Assembly (NCBI GenBank): GCA_937918955.1
Contig: CAKZRZ010000036.1
Location: forward strand, 1 to 44,713
Length of the DNA stretch: 44,713 nucleotides
Direction: 5' to 3'
Source of the DNA: an uncultured Arenicella sp.
GTDB lineage: Bacteria > Pseudomonadota > Gammaproteobacteria > Arenicellales > Arenicellaceae
A program made the translations under genes and the position numbers. Numbering within the stretch: the stretch's first letter is position 1; every line of letters begins with the position of its first letter. The notes beneath the pieces are model-generated. The model saw only the letters and a list, made by a program, of their open reading frames with translations, did not search any database and was not told where the DNA came from. Below, piece after piece: positions 34,742 through 43,271 of this stretch.

Positions 34742-37066
34742 CTAGCTCTCAAGATCATTAGGCATTGCCAAAGCCCGAATTTGCTCGACCCGATGAGACA
34801 AAATTCGCAACTCCTTACTCATCTTTTTTCGACGTTCTACAAGATCTTCGCCATCTACCGCGACCAATCCATAGCTGTCGAGCAATTTATAACCGTTCTT
34901 AAACAGTATTTCACCAATAGAGGCTTTACTACTAATACGACGCTGCAAATAAGCTTGCCGTCCATACTTAAATGAGGCTGATACAACCGCCTTTTGATCC
35001 AAGGTTTCTTTTGGCCCAAGGCTAGCAAACACATCAGCGACAATTCGATACGCTTCGATATAAGGTTTTAAACTACAATGCGCCACTAGGGGAGTCATGG
35101 TTCTGAGCATTGTTAAGAGCTCGTGACGATTGCTCATTTTTGATTCCCAATCATCACTAAAATGATTCAACTCAGCTCGGATGCTCTCTTGGAATTCGTC
35201 TGTTGCTTCGTAAAAGAACTCAAACTTAAACATATCTTTTAGACGATCAGCAGCATGCCAGAACGCAGACAATGGGTCCTCACTCGCATTTGCCGCTTCA
35301 ACCAAGCTCATCTCGGCAATCGCCTTGGCAACGAAATGATGCACGATGGTGTTGCGATAATAGCTTGCCATAGCGTGTTGATCCGCCGCTACGGCGTACA
35401 CTGTTTCGGGTCCTTCATCGTAGCGATTTATCAATTCAGAGTTCACCATATTAGTGATTAACTCCTCCATGTGATCATTATTATCGCCATCAAAATCACT
35501 GGTGAAACGAATATCCCTATTCTTAGACCATTCGCGCAATGCACGCATGCTATCTTCTAACTCTTCGATGGTTTGTGCGCGCGGAGCGGCTCCGAGTAAA
35601 GATAGCGACATCAACGAAGTCAGCGTTATCGGCGTAACACGATTAGCCTCTACACCGATTTTGAATGCAGTCTTTTGTAGTGCCAAGGGGTCGTCATCAA
35701 AACTCGATTTTTTAACCACGACCGGTTCGCCAAAGTCGATGTAGATTCTCCCTAAAGGCTGGCGCATGCGTCGCAAATACGAGATAAACCAACTCAACGA
35801 CTCAGGGCGTTTTATCGCGCCACTTTGCTCGGCGGCGTAATCCTTAACGTCATTATTCATGTCGTAATTGATTGCTACAGGTATCAAGTGTAGGTCGTCA
35901 GAGCTAGAGTGCTCCATCGCATCCATCACATATTTCAACATACCATAACGCGGCGGCATCAGTTTGCCAACACGCGAGCGAGTTCCTTCAAACGACCACG
36001 TTAACGGAAAGCGCTTCTCTAATAAGTATGAGAGATACTCGCGTAAAACGAGTTTGTAGAGTGGGTTATCTTGAAACGATCGTCGAATAAAAATTGCGCC
36101 GGAACGGCGAGCTAAAAAGCCAACGCCAGCGAACGCCATATTAATACCGCCCATGGTATGCGGTGGCGGAAAGTCATGCTCAAATAATACCGACTGCATG
36201 GTAATGCCGTCCATATGTGTTTTATGAGTCCACAACAGTGCCGTCGGATGCTCACGCACAATCGAGCGAAAGCGTTCAAGCTTTTCGGTATCGACCACCA
36301 CTTTATTTTCATAGCCAAGTGAAATGACCCAGCGATTAAATGCACCAGCAACGTCTTGCCAAAAGTTGTGTGGCGTAGCCACCAACTCTTTGAAATATGG
36401 AAGAGCCTTGCTACGCAATTCAGACTCAGTCTTTCCGGTCTTCTCGGCAATCTCAAGTAAGCCTGCCCTATAACGATCACTCGCACGAACCTGTTTAGAA
36501 ACCTGGGTTGGCACTTTGTAACGGCTTCCACGTAAACGACGCTCAGCAACTTCTAAAGCTAAGCTCGCTTGTTCGGCAACATATTCAGCAAGGTCTGAAT
36601 CAATCTGGGTAATCTTACGTCGCTGATCATAACGCTCAGACAAATCACCAACCGTCGCGGGCTTACCTAAAATACAGAGCGCGCGCGAAGGGTCAGAGTC
36701 AATGATTTTCTGCGCCTTTTTCTTGTTTGGCAATCTAGAGTTTCCACGCAACAAGTCTCTAAACTTAGGCTTACTGGTAATAGGCTGACCATTAATCCCA
36801 TCAAACTGAGTTTTCCAAACTACTCGAACCGGTAGAACTAGAGTTTCATTAGGCACCTGCAATGCCATCTGCAATGCTTGCGTTGGAATATTGTCTGGAT
36901 CATGAGCAATAGGTACAACGCAATGACTGACCGTACCAGAAAAACCATGTTGCGCCTTGGTGTTATTGAGCCATTGAAGCAGCAATTGCTCCTCTACGTC
37001 ATGTTCAGCATCGATGATGAAGAGAACTTGCTCTGACTCGATTTTTTCCCAAGGATTGATGATCAT
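34742..37066 (-). CDS. Glycerol-3-phosphate acyltransferase, PlsB family
   Basis: A 774-residue PlsB-type enzyme, close in length to E. coli PlsB (about 800). The catalytic HX4D box is HKTHMD (281-286). GAIFIRRSF (323-331) and FEGTRSRVGKL (359-369) are the glycerol-phosphate and acyl binding blocks, and SLMSLSLL follows as in PlsB. It acylates sn-1 of glycerol 3-phosphate using acyl-CoA or acyl-ACP at the inner membrane. The position between a HAD/PlsC fusion and gpsA parallels the plsB2-plsC gene pair of mycobacteria and suggests a dedicated storage-lipid enzyme rather than the housekeeping one. The ribosome site is weak; the start is 20 nt after the previous stop. Confidence 0.9.
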   Translation of the reverse strand: MIINPWEKIESEQVLFIIDAEHDVEEQLLLQWLNNTKAQHGFSGTVSHCVVPIAHDPDNIPTQALQMALQVPNETLVLPVRVVWKTQFDGINGQPITSKPKFRDLLRGNSRLPNKKKAQKIIDSDPSRALCILGKPATVGDLSERYDQRRKITQIDSDLAEYVAEQASLALEVAERRLRGSRYKVPTQVSKQVRASDRYRAGLLEIAEKTGKTESELRSKALPYFKELVATPHNFWQDVAGAFNRWVISLGYENKVVVDTEKLERFRSIVREHPTALLWTHKTHMDGITMQSVLFEHDFPPPHTMGGINMAFAGVGFLARRSGAIFIRRSFQDNPLYKLVLREYLSYLLEKRFPLTWSFEGTRSRVGKLMPPRYGMLKYVMDAMEHSSSDDLHLIPVAINYDMNNDVKDYAAEQSGAIKRPESLSWFISYLRRMRQPLGRIYIDFGEPVVVKKSSFDDDPLALQKTAFKIGVEANRVTPITLTSLMSLSLLGAAPRAQTIEELEDSMRALREWSKNRDIRFTSDFDGDNNDHMEELITNMVNSELINRYDEGPETVYAVAADQHAMASYYRNTIVHHFVAKAIAEMSLVEAANASEDPLSAFWHAADRLKDMFKFEFFYEATDEFQESIRAELNHFSDDWESKMSNRHELLTMLRTMTPLVAHCSLKPYIEAYRIVADVFASLGPKETLDQKAVVSASFKYGRQAYLQRRISSKASIGEILFKNGYKLLDSYGLVAVDGEDLVERRKKMSKELRILSHRVEQIRALAMPNDLES

Positions 37067-37086
37067 ATTTATTATTGTTTGCCTTT

Positions 37087-38868
37087 CTATTGAGCAGAAC
37101 TATCACTGTCCGCGGCATTTATGGATCTAGCTGAGACCTTGACCGCGCTAAGCTTGCGAGCTCGCCTACGAGGCTTTCTCTTTGGTTCAACCGCTTTGAC
37201 TTTGCGTTTAGCATCACCATTAAGCTTAGGTACTGCTGACGTACTCGCGACTGATTTTTTGCTTACTGATTTTTTATTTGCGGGCTTGGCTTTTGAGACA
37301 GACGTTGATGACTCACTAGCACTCTTAACGCTTACTTTAGTATTCTTCTTTTTCTTGTTGGCTTTCTTAGCCGCTTCTTTACGTTTCAAGCTTCTCAATC
37401 GAGCTTCGCTCTTCTTGCGCTCTTGATCAGAGATCTGAAACTGCATTTGATCAAGCTCTTCAAGAAACATATCGCGCACATAATCAACATGTTGATTCAT
37501 AGTAGTCGCTTGCCAATCAGATGTATCCACAGCCGGCAAAACGGTGACCTTCACAGTCGCCGAGCGAAACACATATTGCCCTCTCGGCGCCACATCGATC
37601 GCATTGTGAATAACAATTGGTACGATTGGAACTCCGGCTTGCATCGCTAAATGAAACGCGCCTTTCTTGAAGCGCCCAAGAGTTGTCGAGGTTGAGCGCG
37701 TACCTTCCGGCGCAACGCATACGCTGCGGCCCTCCTTCTGTAGAACATCAACCAAAGGCTTCATCGCCTCAAGTGCCGACGCAGCGTTTTCGCGGTCGAT
37801 TAAAACCGTCCCACCTATTTGCATCAGCTTGCCTAGAATGGGCACATCTCCAATCTCTTTTTTACCAATACCAGCAAGATCGCGGCGAAGTAAAGCTGGC
37901 AAAATAACGACGTCGGCTTGGCTCTGATGATTGAACACAAATACACAAGGTCTATTCGCCCACGCGTTCTCTTCGCCTTCAACATCCAGCTCAATGCCGG
38001 TAAGTGCGCAAGCTGTATCGGCAAACAAAGAAGTCGAGAAGTTGCGGGTTTTATTCATCGAGCCTGTTAGGGCGTAAATCGGCAAACCAGCTGCAAATGA
38101 GGTCAGCATACTGACTTGTGTTGCTGCAGTTTTGACGTAATCAAATACAGATGCACTGCCACGACTATTAAAGTCTTGCACCGGCCAACCTCGACCACGA
38201 GCTATTCGACGTAAACGTTTATTTGGATTCAACGGTCGAGCATTACCAACAAACTCGAGCAGCTGAATATCTTCATCGCTATCCGAGTAAAAATAACTTT
38301 TGTCTAGATCAACACCATGCTCTTCAGCAATTTGTTCAGCTGCATCAACCTTACCCATTCCATAACAAGTAGGTTTAACTACGGCGCCAGTAAACTTGCC
38401 GTCAACTATTTCAAGCTTGGTGCATTTTACATGTTCGATGCCAAGATCACGCGCCGCTGGCATTACTTGATATGGGGTTGCTGCGGTGACTAAAGCGACC
38501 GTATGCCCCTTGCGTAAATGTGCTTCAATTAGTGCTCTCGATTCAGGATAAATAAGCTTGGCGATGTGCTTCGCATAAAGCTTCTCTGCAAACTCTAAAT
38601 AATCTTCTTCAGTAATTCCTTTTAGGTATTGCGAGGCGATGGTCATCATCGCCGAGAACCCAATGTTACCCATTCCAAACTGAGTCATGGTTTTAATCAG
38701 CTCTACCAGCTGGCGAGGAGAAACATCACCACGTTTCATTTGCTCGCGTAAATAGGTGGTCGCGGAATAGCCGTAGATCACCGTGCCATCGAAGTCAAAG
38801 AACGCGGCGATTTGAGGGCCATTCGGTAAGGCATCAACTTCTTTTGTTACTTTGCGGTATAAATCCAT
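37087..38868 (-). CDS. HAD-IB phosphatase fused to 1-acylglycerol-3-phosphate acyltransferase (PlsC), basic tail
   Basis: A 593-residue fusion from the ATG at 38868; a GTG 57 nt upstream would add 19 residues and has no ribosome site. Residues 20-245 are a SerB-like HAD-IB domain with FFDFDGTV (Asp25, Asp27) and YFYSDSDEDIQLL (motif IV). Residues 300-475 are a PlsC domain with NHQSQAD (313-319, HX4D) and APEGTRS (386-392). Residues 484-593 form a Lys/Arg/Ser/Ala-rich disordered tail. The same HAD-PlsC fusion exists in mycobacteria (Rv2483c). It should make phosphatidic acid; the HAD half may dephosphorylate lipid phosphates, which is inference. First gene of the operon, divergent from the WS/DGAT. 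Confidence 0.9.
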   Translation of the reverse strand: MDLYRKVTKEVDALPNGPQIAAFFDFDGTVIYGYSATTYLREQMKRGDVSPRQLVELIKTMTQFGMGNIGFSAMMTIASQYLKGITEEDYLEFAEKLYAKHIAKLIYPESRALIEAHLRKGHTVALVTAATPYQVMPAARDLGIEHVKCTKLEIVDGKFTGAVVKPTCYGMGKVDAAEQIAEEHGVDLDKSYFYSDSDEDIQLLEFVGNARPLNPNKRLRRIARGRGWPVQDFNSRGSASVFDYVKTAATQVSMLTSFAAGLPIYALTGSMNKTRNFSTSLFADTACALTGIELDVEGEENAWANRPCVFVFNHQSQADVVILPALLRRDLAGIGKKEIGDVPILGKLMQIGGTVLIDRENAASALEAMKPLVDVLQKEGRSVCVAPEGTRSTSTTLGRFKKGAFHLAMQAGVPIVPIVIHNAIDVAPRGQYVFRSATVKVTVLPAVDTSDWQATTMNQHVDYVRDMFLEELDQMQFQISDQERKKSEARLRSLKRKEAAKKANKKKKNTKVSVKSASESSTSVSKAKPANKKSVSKKSVASTSAVPKLNGDAKRKVKAVEPKRKPRRRARKLSAVKVSARSINAADSDSSAQ

Positions 38869-39233
38869 GTAGGCGATCGACGCGGTTACTATAGTAAATC
38901 GGTTAACTAAAAACCTTACACACACTTACTTTTGGGGTACTTCAGCGTAAGGGGATTTGGATAGATCAACAGTGAACTATCAGATTAATCTAAGAGCTAA
39001 AATGAAGTTGCGCAAGCGTTTTACACAACCTTCGTCCAATACTACCGAAACGCCTATCATTTACAAGAACGACCGCTAATCGAAGCCTATATTTACGTTA
39101 TTCATCGCGCTATATCCGACTTGCCGAGAAAAAGCCGATGCAAAAATCATCATCATCATGAGTTGCCTCGCATTTTGGAGTAATATTATGATATCTCGGC
39201 GAATTGCCTAACACCTTTTCTGGACCCAAATAT
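38869..39233. other. 365-nt divergent intergenic region between HAD-PlsC and WS/DGAT
   Basis: This must hold the promoters of two divergent lipid genes. I see no clear -35/-10 pair. Near the plus-strand end lie a short run of CAT/ATC triplets (39147-39160) and a GGAG followed by a 7-codon micro-frame (separate entry). Confidence 0.45.
39188..39211 (+). CDS. Possible 7-residue leader peptide upstream of WS/DGAT
   Basis: ATG at 39188 starts MISRRIA and stops at 39209-39211. GGAG (39177-39180) sits 7 nt before it, the best ribosome site in the region, while the WS/DGAT start 22 nt beyond the leader stop has only a weak one. This layout would allow coupled re-initiation. With so few codons, chance is a real alternative. 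Confidence 0.3.
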   Translation: MISRRIA

Positions 39234-40817
39234 ATGCAACAGCTTTCTGCTCAAGACGCACAGTTCCTTTACATGGAAACGAATAAGAGTTTATCGCAGG
39301 TGACTTCAGTGGCGATATTTGACCCCTCCACGGCACCTGAAGGCACGGTTCGGTTTAAGCAGATCATCGAGCATGTTCGCAGCCGCGTGCACACTTCGCC
39401 AATCTATAAGCGCCGCATTTATCATGTGCCTCTAGAACTCGATTACCCTTATTGGATTGACGACGAACACTTCGACATCGAATACCATATCCGGCACGGC
39501 CGCCTTCCACACCCAGCTGATTGGCGTCAGCTTTGCATACACTTAGCGCGCTTCCACTCTCGACCATTGGACATGCAACGCGCGCCATGGGAAATGTATG
39601 TAATCGAAGGCATTGATAATGTACCTGGCATACCAAAAGGTGCGTACGCAATTGCCACCAAGATTCATCACGCAGCGGCAGATGGAATGGCGATAGTAAA
39701 TTTCTTTGGTGGCTTGATGGATATTGACCAAAAAGGCACGCCAGTGATGCCGGTTAAACAACGCGTCACTTCTGCTAGGTATGAAAAGCCAACGCCCTTT
39801 CAAATGTCTGCCCGCGGCATGTTCAATGGACTACGCTCGCCAGTAAAGGTTGCCGAGTCCTTAATGAAATATGCACCAGGAATTGTGCAAACAGCGAAGA
39901 AACGTTTCGTTGAAAAGCAACGCGAAGCAAAAGCCAGCGTTCCACTAACCCGCTTCAATCTAGAAACCTCTCCACATAGGGTGTTCGATTCAACGGCCTT
40001 TAAGCTAAGCGACTTCAAACCAATTAGAGGCTTGGTAGCAGGCGCAACGATTAACGACATCGTACTCGCGATTTGCTCAGGCGCTTTGCGCAAATACCTG
40101 GGTCACCACAAAGAGTTACCAAGCGAGAGTCTACGATCGTTTGTACCGGTTAATGTGCGCGCGCCGAAAGGCAGCCTTCAAGAAACCGAGCAGCCAGGTA
40201 ATAACATCAGCACCATGTCACCGCTACTGCACACTAATATCAGTGATCCGGTAGAGCGCTTATCGGCCATTCAAGCTGAGACCAAAGAACAAAAAGCCGC
40301 TCGCCGAGGAATCTCCGCGAGACTAATGACCGATGTTACACGTCACATTCCGGCGAGCACTCAGCTTCTGGCGGCTCGTTTAATGATGCGCTCTGAAATG
40401 GCTGGCCGTATGACCAATGTGTGTATCTCGAATGTACCAGGACCTCAAGTGCCGGTGTACATGAATGGCGCTCGTTTGGTCACACAAATGGGCTTAGGGC
40501 CACTGTCTGACCGTATGGGTTTATTCATTGCGGTAACAAGCCACAACGGCATGATTTCGTTTAGCGCTACGTCGTGTAGACGCACCATGCCTGATGTAGA
40601 ATTCTTTATGGACTGCATGCGCGAGAGTTTTGAAGAATTGCGTTCGGCTGGCCTCGAATCAAAAAAACGAACTACTAAGAAAACTACCAGCAAGAAAGCT
40701 CTTAGCTCCAATAAAGCCATTAGCAAAAAGAAAGCCGTTAAGAAAAAAGCGAGCACTATAAAAGTAAACAATAAAAAAGTCAGTAGCAAAAAAGCTACCT
40801 CCAAGAAAACTAAGTAA
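39234..40817 (+). CDS. Wax ester synthase / diacylglycerol O-acyltransferase (WS/DGAT) with Lys-rich tail
   Basis: A 527-residue bifunctional acyltransferase that transfers acyl-CoA to long-chain alcohols or diacylglycerol. I use the ATG at 39234 because MQQLSAQDAQFLYMET is the family's normal N-terminus; a TTG ten codons earlier is not needed. The catalytic motif is HHAAADG (145-151), with PLDMQRAPWE (111-120) before it and NISTMSPLL and TNVCISNVPGP later. Residues 476-527 form a tail with about 21 lysines in 52 residues, absent from well-known members such as AtfA. It completes the neutral-lipid route of the divergent operon and probably sits on the inner membrane or lipid-body surface. Confidence 0.93.
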   Translation: MQQLSAQDAQFLYMETNKSLSQVTSVAIFDPSTAPEGTVRFKQIIEHVRSRVHTSPIYKRRIYHVPLELDYPYWIDDEHFDIEYHIRHGRLPHPADWRQLCIHLARFHSRPLDMQRAPWEMYVIEGIDNVPGIPKGAYAIATKIHHAAADGMAIVNFFGGLMDIDQKGTPVMPVKQRVTSARYEKPTPFQMSARGMFNGLRSPVKVAESLMKYAPGIVQTAKKRFVEKQREAKASVPLTRFNLETSPHRVFDSTAFKLSDFKPIRGLVAGATINDIVLAICSGALRKYLGHHKELPSESLRSFVPVNVRAPKGSLQETEQPGNNISTMSPLLHTNISDPVERLSAIQAETKEQKAARRGISARLMTDVTRHIPASTQLLAARLMMRSEMAGRMTNVCISNVPGPQVPVYMNGARLVTQMGLGPLSDRMGLFIAVTSHNGMISFSATSCRRTMPDVEFFMDCMRESFEELRSAGLESKKRTTKKTTSKKALSSNKAISKKKAVKKKASTIKVNNKKVSSKKATSKKTK

Positions 40818-40820
40818 ACG

Positions 40821-40860
40821 GCCGTCACTCAATAATAGACACTTTAAAATAGCCGTCACT
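40821..40860. repeat. Two GCCGTCACT direct repeats
   Basis: GCCGTCACT occurs at 40821-40829 and 40852-40860 in the 80-nt gap between WS/DGAT and the M28 peptidase. The reverse complement (AGTGACGGC) resembles the repeat core at 33143-33205. Confidence 0.4.
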
Positions 40861-40897
40861 GCTCACTAATTAACCACGAAGATAACGAGAACCAACT

Positions 40898-42643
40898 ATG
40901 ATAAGCCTCCGTCATTTGGGCACGATCGCCCTTGCTTGTAGTGCAATTGCATTGCAAGCTTGCCAACCTCAGTCAGACGAATCAACTAAAGAGAACCAAG
41001 ACGAGTCTACTAAACCGAAACTGTCTGCTGCAATTGAAAGCCCCGAAATCACCTCTGAGGCGATCGAAAAATCAGCTAAAAAAATCGACGAAGCTGGTTT
41101 CATGCAACACCTTAATACGCTCGCGTCTGATGAATTTGAAGGCCGCGCACCGTCTACACCAGGTGGCAAGAAAACAGTCAACTACATTGAGAGCGAGTTT
41201 AAAAAACTAGGCCTTAAGCCGGCTTTTGGCGACAGCTTTCGTCAAGCCGTCCCCTTGATGGAACTTTATGTCGTGAATAACCCTCCCTTGGTTTTGACTC
41301 ACGACGATGGCACAAGTGCATCATTGCCCTATAAGAAAGATTCTATCGTGTTCACGTCTCGCAGCGGCAGTGCGTCTGAGATAAAAGACTCGCCCCTGGT
41401 TTACGTAGGCTATGGCGTGGTCGCACCAGAATATGGCTGGAACGATTACGAAGGTATTGATATGACCGGGAAAACCGCCGTTATATTGGTAAACGACCCT
41501 GGTTTTCGCTCGCCCGATGGAGACTTATTCAAAGGTAACACCATGACCTACTATGGTCGCTGGACCTACAAATTTGAAGAAGCTGCGCGACAAGGTGCAG
41601 CTGGCGCAATCGTAGTACATGAAGATAAAGCTGCGGGATACCCTTGGGAAGTGGTTAGTGGCAGCTGGTCAGGTCCTCAATATAATTTGTTTGCCGAAGA
41701 TGGAAACGCAGGTAACCTTGCTGTTGAATCTTGGATCACCATGAATGCAGCGCAAGACTTATTCGCTAAAAATGGCATGGACTACCAAGAAATGGTGAGT
41801 AAGGCTGGCAAACAAGGCTTCACTCCTGTACCAATGAAGAGCACTGCGAGTAGCATCCTAAGAACCGAAAGCCGACAATCTAACTCACACAATGTTGCTG
41901 GTTTTATCGAAGGCAGCGAACGCCCTGACGAGGCCTTTATTTACACGGCTCATTGGGATCACCTAGGAGTGAAGCCAATAGCCAGTGGTGGAGACGCCAT
42001 TTTTAATGGCGCGCAAGATAACGCAACTGGCGTGGCAGGAATGCTAGAAATGGCACAGGCTTTTAGCTCTCTGCCAAGCGCACCTGAACGCTCGGTGATT
42101 TTTCTTGCGGTCACTGCAGAAGAGTCGGGCTTGTTAGGTTCAAAGCAATATGCTGAAGATCCGGCCTTCCCGATGAATAAAACCGTCGCTGGAATCAATA
42201 TCGATGCGATGTCGACCGCTGGCGCAACCGACGATGTCGTTGTCGTTGGCTATGGCAACTCACAAATGGACGACTACTTACAAGCCGTCGCAAGCGAACA
42301 AGGGCGAGTGTTAGTACAAGAACCTACGCCAGAGAAAGGTTTTTTCTATCGCTCAGACCATTTTAACCTAGCCAAGAAAGGCGTACCGATGCTGTATGCC
42401 GAAGCCGGTATAAAGGTGCGTGGTAAGCCCGAAGGCTATGGCGAAACTGAAGCGAACCGATACCTGGCTGAGCGATACCACAAGGCCGCTGACGAAGTTC
42501 ACCCAGAGTGGGATAATGGCGGAATTATGCAAGACCTATATGCGCATTTCAAAATCGGAGTGGCAATTAGCAATAGCAATGACTGGCCTCAATGGAGCGA
42601 AGGCAACGAATTTAAAGCAATTCGTGATGCGAGCCTTCAGTAA
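40898..42643 (+). CDS. M28-family zinc aminopeptidase lipoprotein with PA domain
   Basis: A 581-residue exported lipoprotein: LQAC is the lipobox with Cys22, followed by a polar Ser/Glu/Lys linker to about residue 60. Zinc ligands of the M28 fold are visible in order: AHWDHLG, NGAQDNATG, AEESGLL (catalytic Glu then ligand Glu), NIDAM and RSDHFN. A protease-associated (PA) domain is inserted before the catalytic core (about 165-330, VGYGVVAPEYGW and AAGAIVVHE). It releases N-terminal residues from peptides outside the cytoplasm. It lies 80 nt after WS/DGAT but is probably a separate unit. Confidence 0.92.
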   Translation: MISLRHLGTIALACSAIALQACQPQSDESTKENQDESTKPKLSAAIESPEITSEAIEKSAKKIDEAGFMQHLNTLASDEFEGRAPSTPGGKKTVNYIESEFKKLGLKPAFGDSFRQAVPLMELYVVNNPPLVLTHDDGTSASLPYKKDSIVFTSRSGSASEIKDSPLVYVGYGVVAPEYGWNDYEGIDMTGKTAVILVNDPGFRSPDGDLFKGNTMTYYGRWTYKFEEAARQGAAGAIVVHEDKAAGYPWEVVSGSWSGPQYNLFAEDGNAGNLAVESWITMNAAQDLFAKNGMDYQEMVSKAGKQGFTPVPMKSTASSILRTESRQSNSHNVAGFIEGSERPDEAFIYTAHWDHLGVKPIASGGDAIFNGAQDNATGVAGMLEMAQAFSSLPSAPERSVIFLAVTAEESGLLGSKQYAEDPAFPMNKTVAGINIDAMSTAGATDDVVVVGYGNSQMDDYLQAVASEQGRVLVQEPTPEKGFFYRSDHFNLAKKGVPMLYAEAGIKVRGKPEGYGETEANRYLAERYHKAADEVHPEWDNGGIMQDLYAHFKIGVAISNSNDWPQWSEGNEFKAIRDASLQ

Positions 42644-42679
42644 AAAAGCTCAGCTTTTCAAGCCTGATTTAGCCAAGAC

Positions 42680-43171
42680 CTAACTCAGAAGTACGTCCTT
42701 AGCCAAGTTAATTTGCTTGGCTAAGGCGTCTGAACCGCCACGGTCTGGATGCATTTTTTGAATTAGACGTTTATGCGCAGAACGAACGTCTTCTATCGAG
42801 GCATCTACATCAACACCCAAAATGTCAGCAGCTTGTTGTTTGTTCATCGCTTGAGTGTTTGATACAATAGATCCTTTGCTCGACCTGCTTCCCGAGTCAA
42901 GGCCACTGTCCTCGCCCATGAACTGTTTAAACAGTGGCGCGTATTGAGCAAATTGAGAGACTCGTCCAGCCAAGGCTAACAGGGACGCAAGCACGCCCAT
43001 TAGCCAATGCGCTTTTCCAGTGACGACCAGAGCCAATATCACCGCCGCAGCGCCGTACATCGCCCACTTTCTGGCGAAACCAGCTTTCTTTTCATTAGGC
43101 AATGATTGCCACCGCTTGACCCCAAAGATCAAAGCGCCGATCGCAGCAACAACTAAAATGGATGACAGCAC
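42680..43171 (-). CDS. Membrane-anchored J-domain protein (Tim14/Pam18-like)
   Basis: A 163-residue protein starting with GTG at 43171, preceded by AGGG about 8 nt upstream. There are hydrophobic segments at 3-18, 37-52 and 56-70, a Ser/Gly linker, and a short C-terminal J-domain (about 108-163) with HPD at 141-143 (KMHPDRGGSD). This layout matches bacterial homologues of the mitochondrial import motor protein Tim14. It should stimulate an Hsp70 (DnaK) at the membrane. It converges with the M28 gene 36 nt away. Confidence 0.88.
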   Translation of the reverse strand: MLSSILVVAAIGALIFGVKRWQSLPNEKKAGFARKWAMYGAAAVILALVVTGKAHWLMGVLASLLALAGRVSQFAQYAPLFKQFMGEDSGLDSGSRSSKGSIVSNTQAMNKQQAADILGVDVDASIEDVRSAHKRLIQKMHPDRGGSDALAKQINLAKDVLLS

Positions 43172-43202
43172 GGGCTACCCTATTAATAAGAAAACTGCTG
43201 TT

Positions 43203-43231
43203 ATAATAGAATTTATTTAGAACACATTCAA
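43203..43231 (-). promoter_or_regulatory. Sigma-70-like promoter for the J-protein gene
   Basis: On the minus strand TTGAAT (43231-43226) and TATTAT (43208-43203) are separated by 17 nt, matching 4/6 and 5/6 of the consensus. Transcription would start near 43196, leaving a leader of about 25 nt before the GTG at 43171. Confidence 0.5.
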
Positions 43232-43271
43232 AGTATGCTGCGCAATCAAGTTGCCATTCGCAAAGATAATT

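Noticed and set aside
38869-38925. GTG-initiated 19-residue extension of the HAD-PlsC protein
   Set aside because: No ribosome site, and the ATG at 38868 gives a normal HAD N-terminus.
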